NCBI RefSeq assembly: GCF_013373865.1
Contig: NC_050471.1
Location: 20,145,047 to 20,209,046 of the forward strand
From: Monomorium pharaonis
Taxonomy: Eukaryota; Arthropoda; Insecta; Hymenoptera; Formicidae
Reading direction: 5' to 3'
DNA length: 64,000 bases
Shown here: positions 62,197 to 64,000 of the stretch, piece after piece
Layout: the number at the start of each line of letters is the position of its first letter
Position numbering within the stretch: position 1 is the first letter of the stretch
Program-made: the position numbers and the translations under genes
Notes under the pieces: model-generated
The model's input: only the letters and a program-made list of their open reading frames with translations
Databases searched by the model: none
Told to the model about the DNA's origin: nothing

Positions 62197-62250
62197 CCTG
62201 TATATGAATTTCACCATGAATACATGTTACCTCTGTATCGTGACAAATAA
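62197..62250 (+). pseudogene. polB fragment, part 1
   Basis: TGAATTTCACCATGAATACATG..TGACAAAT matches 28937-28990 of the first Polinton polymerase (EFHHEYMLPLYHDK). It is bounded on the left by the mariner scrap and on the right by FB5. Confidence 0.75.
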
Positions 62251-62251
62251 A

Positions 62252-62792
62252 GAGTGGTTCACTTGGACACAGTACCATTGGACACAGTGCAAATGGACAA
62301 GGTGCAAATGGACACAAAATGATGTACACGTTTCAAATGGACACGGTTTATTTTGACACAAAAATTTTGGACACAGTAATTTTGTACACAGAAAAAATAA
62401 ATTCTGGACAAATTACAATTTGGACACAATAAAAATGTACACCGTGCAATTGGATACGTAAAATTTGTACACCGCAAAATTGTACACCGCAAAGTTGTAC
62501 ACCGCAAACTTGTACACCGTAAAGTTGTACACCGCAAACTTGTACACCGCAAAGTTGTAGACCGCAAACTTGTACACCGCAAACTTGTTTACCACAAACT
62601 TGTACACCGCAAACTTGTACACCGCAAAGTTATACACCGCAAAGTTGTACATCGCATATTTGTACACCCTGTATATTGTATTGGAAATCTGATAATACAT
62701 ATATACTTTACTTTGTTTGCAATGTATGACATGGGTTAGCGACTTCGACGGGGTGGATGCGGGATGGGGCCAAAGGCCCCCCTTGCACGCCC

Positions 62793-62824
<32 letters not shown>

Positions 62825-63186
62825 TGCAAACCATTCTCTGCATATGCAACACCACATGGGTTTGCGACTTTCCACGCAAAACTTTGTGGTGTACAACTTT
62901 GTGGTATACAACTTTGCGGTGTACAACTTTGCGGTGTACAAGTTTGCGGTGTATAAGTTTGCGGTGTACAACTTTGCGGTGTACAAATTTTACGTGTCCA
63001 ATTGCACGGTGTAGATTTTTATCGTGTCCCCAATTTAATTTGTCCAGAATTTATTTTTCCTGTGTATAAAATTACTGTGTCAAAATGAACCATGTCCATT
63101 TGAAACGAGTACATTATTTTGTGTCTATTTGCACCATGTCCATTTGCACTGTGTCCAATTGTACTGTGTCCAAGTGAAGGCCACTC
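62252..63186. mobile_element. Modular foldback element FB5 with different arm modules
   Basis: 935 bp. The ends GAGTGGTTCACTTGGACAC and inverted GAGTGGCCTTCACTTGGAC. The core 62735-62875 is the FB1-FB4 core (GGGTTTGCGACTTTCC, GTTAGCGACTTCGACGGGGT, GT run, GGGCC-TTTG-GCCCC hairpin). The arms instead use TTGTACACCGCAAAG and ATGGACACAGTGCAA modules. No clear 8-bp duplication: about 21 bp of polB are missing at the junction. Confidence 0.8.
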
Positions 63187-63402
63187 GTCTCGTATGCCTC
63201 GTCGAGTGTAAGGATATTTACGAGACGATGAAACGTCATATGGTTAGATTTGACACGAGCGATTATCCGGTCGACAACGCGTATGGTATGCTTCTCGAGA
63301 ATAAAATAGTTCCGGGCCTGAAAGATAAGAACAATGGCGTGATAATGACCGAGTTCGTTGAACTTACAAGGGCACTATGCGCTGCTCTTCACCAAATTGG
63401 AT
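63187..63402 (+). pseudogene. polB fragment, part 2
   Basis: Translates as CLVECKDIYETMKRHMVRFDTSDYPVDNAYGM.. and IVPGLKDKNNGVIMTEFVEL, matching residues just after motif C of the first Polinton polymerase. Motif C itself (YTDTDS) is deleted at the FB5 junction. The frame then leaves the polymerase at about 63370. Confidence 0.85.
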
Positions 63403-63466
63403 AAAACTTGCAGCAATAATAAAAAATACTATACAATGAATATATTTAAAATCATTTTCCCGAATG

Positions 63467-63541
63467 AACCTTAGAAGATGAATTATAAGCGGATAAACTT
63501 AATTTAGAACCTTAGAAGATGAATTAATAGCGGATAAACTG
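63467..63541. repeat. Short tandem duplication
   Basis: GAACCTTAGAAGATGAATTA..AGCGGATAAACT occurs twice, starting at 63467 and 63507. Confidence 0.85.
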
Positions 63542-64000
63542 AAATTTTGAACATTTGACGTCGTTTTTTTCAAAAACCATTATCTTTATGGCAAAAATTA
63601 ATATAAAATATATATTTTTATGAGATCTACAACTCTTATCTAAAATATTTTTTGAAATTCCCATTATTTATGCTATAAATTTTATGGAATTAAAAGGGCA
63701 TAAATGAAAAAAAATTTCCATTTATTTCTGTAAATAATGAGAATTTCAAAAAATACATTGAATAAAAGTTATAGATCCTGTGAGGTAGGTAACGTATTGT
63801 GTGTGTGTATGTTACTCCCTACTTAAGAGATATTCCACCGTCTGGAGTTCTTTGTTCGCCCTGAAAAAGGCGGTTTGTCAGGCGTCCTTAAAAGGACGGT
63901 TGCTCCCTCGTTGACCGGTTGGCGTTCACAGCGAGGCAACGAACTCCTCGTAGAGGTCCTGCGGTTTAACTTGGACCCTGATGCGGTTGCTTTGGGACTT
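63542..64000. other. Unassigned end of window
   Basis: 63560-63780 is AT-rich with inverted AATTTCAAAAAA-type words. From 63790 the sequence becomes GC-richer (GCCCTGAAAAAGGCGG, CCTTAAAAGGACGG hairpins) and could start another repeat. No gene. Confidence 0.3.

Overview
The window looks like a repeat-dense intergenic stretch of an arthropod nuclear genome, most likely a hymenopteran and plausibly an ant. The reasons are spliceosomal introns with GT..AG ends, long CA/GT microsatellites, an interstitial TTAGG-type telomeric run near 7.09 kb, and insect-type mariner, Tc5-like, Harbinger, hAT, Ty3/gypsy (CsRn1-like) and Polinton/Maverick sequences. I see no convincing intact host gene. A short BESS-like terminal exon (21166-21497) and a Myb/SANT-like two-exon fragment (51335-51836) are the only candidates, and both may belong to transposons.

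Layout. 0-6.8 kb: small palindromic elements and two copies (FB1, FB2) of a modular foldback element. 7.27-12.59 kb: a dead mariner that received a CsRn1-like LTR retrotransposon, whose 3' LTR then received a hAT-type MITE; every step keeps duplication or terminal-repeat evidence. 13.3-18.6 kb: terminal-inverted-repeat elements, one with a tRNA-like core and one with 5S-rRNA-like segments, plus FB3 and FB4 nested in an older foldback. 18.8-20.4 kb and 21.69-42.59 kb: two copies of an LTR-like repeat, the second split by a Polinton.

The centrepiece is that Polinton/Maverick (polintovirus-like element) at 22533-40380. It has AG...CT ends and a perfect 6-bp target duplication GCAGGA. One gene block is on the minus strand (ATPase, DUF-type protein, 75-aa protein, integrase). 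The rest are on the plus strand: an acidic zinc protein, a spliced protein-primed-type DNA polymerase B, a small 89-aa protein, a PLA2-like protein, an adenovirus-type protease, a minor capsid candidate, a 65-aa protein, a double-jelly-roll major capsid candidate and a 196-aa protein. All of these frames are open. Only a spliced 218-aa minus-strand gene near the right end is broken, by a hAT MITE. Together they form a replication (polymerase), integration (integrase), packaging (ATPase), maturation (protease) and capsid set. A minisatellite and a pair of matching TATA boxes lie between the two divergent blocks.

42.6-54 kb: a half-LINE (ORF1 plus 3' end without RT), a Harbinger pseudogene carrying a solo LTR, hAT and Harbinger scraps, a Tc1-type long-TIR element and several hairpins. 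An errantivirus-type env fragment ends in an 83-bp-arm palindrome. 54.06 kb to the end: a second, decayed Polinton whose 218-aa gene is split by a nested pair of elements (the inner one a Tc5-like transposon with 1-kb inverted repeats), followed by module arrays, a mariner scrap and two polB fragments separated by FB5.

The most unusual theme is a class of non-autonomous elements whose conserved core (with a tRNA-like, 5S-like or UUCG-hairpin segment) is flanked by inverted arms built from short 15-16-bp-scale modules. The modules are homogeneous within a copy but differ between copies.
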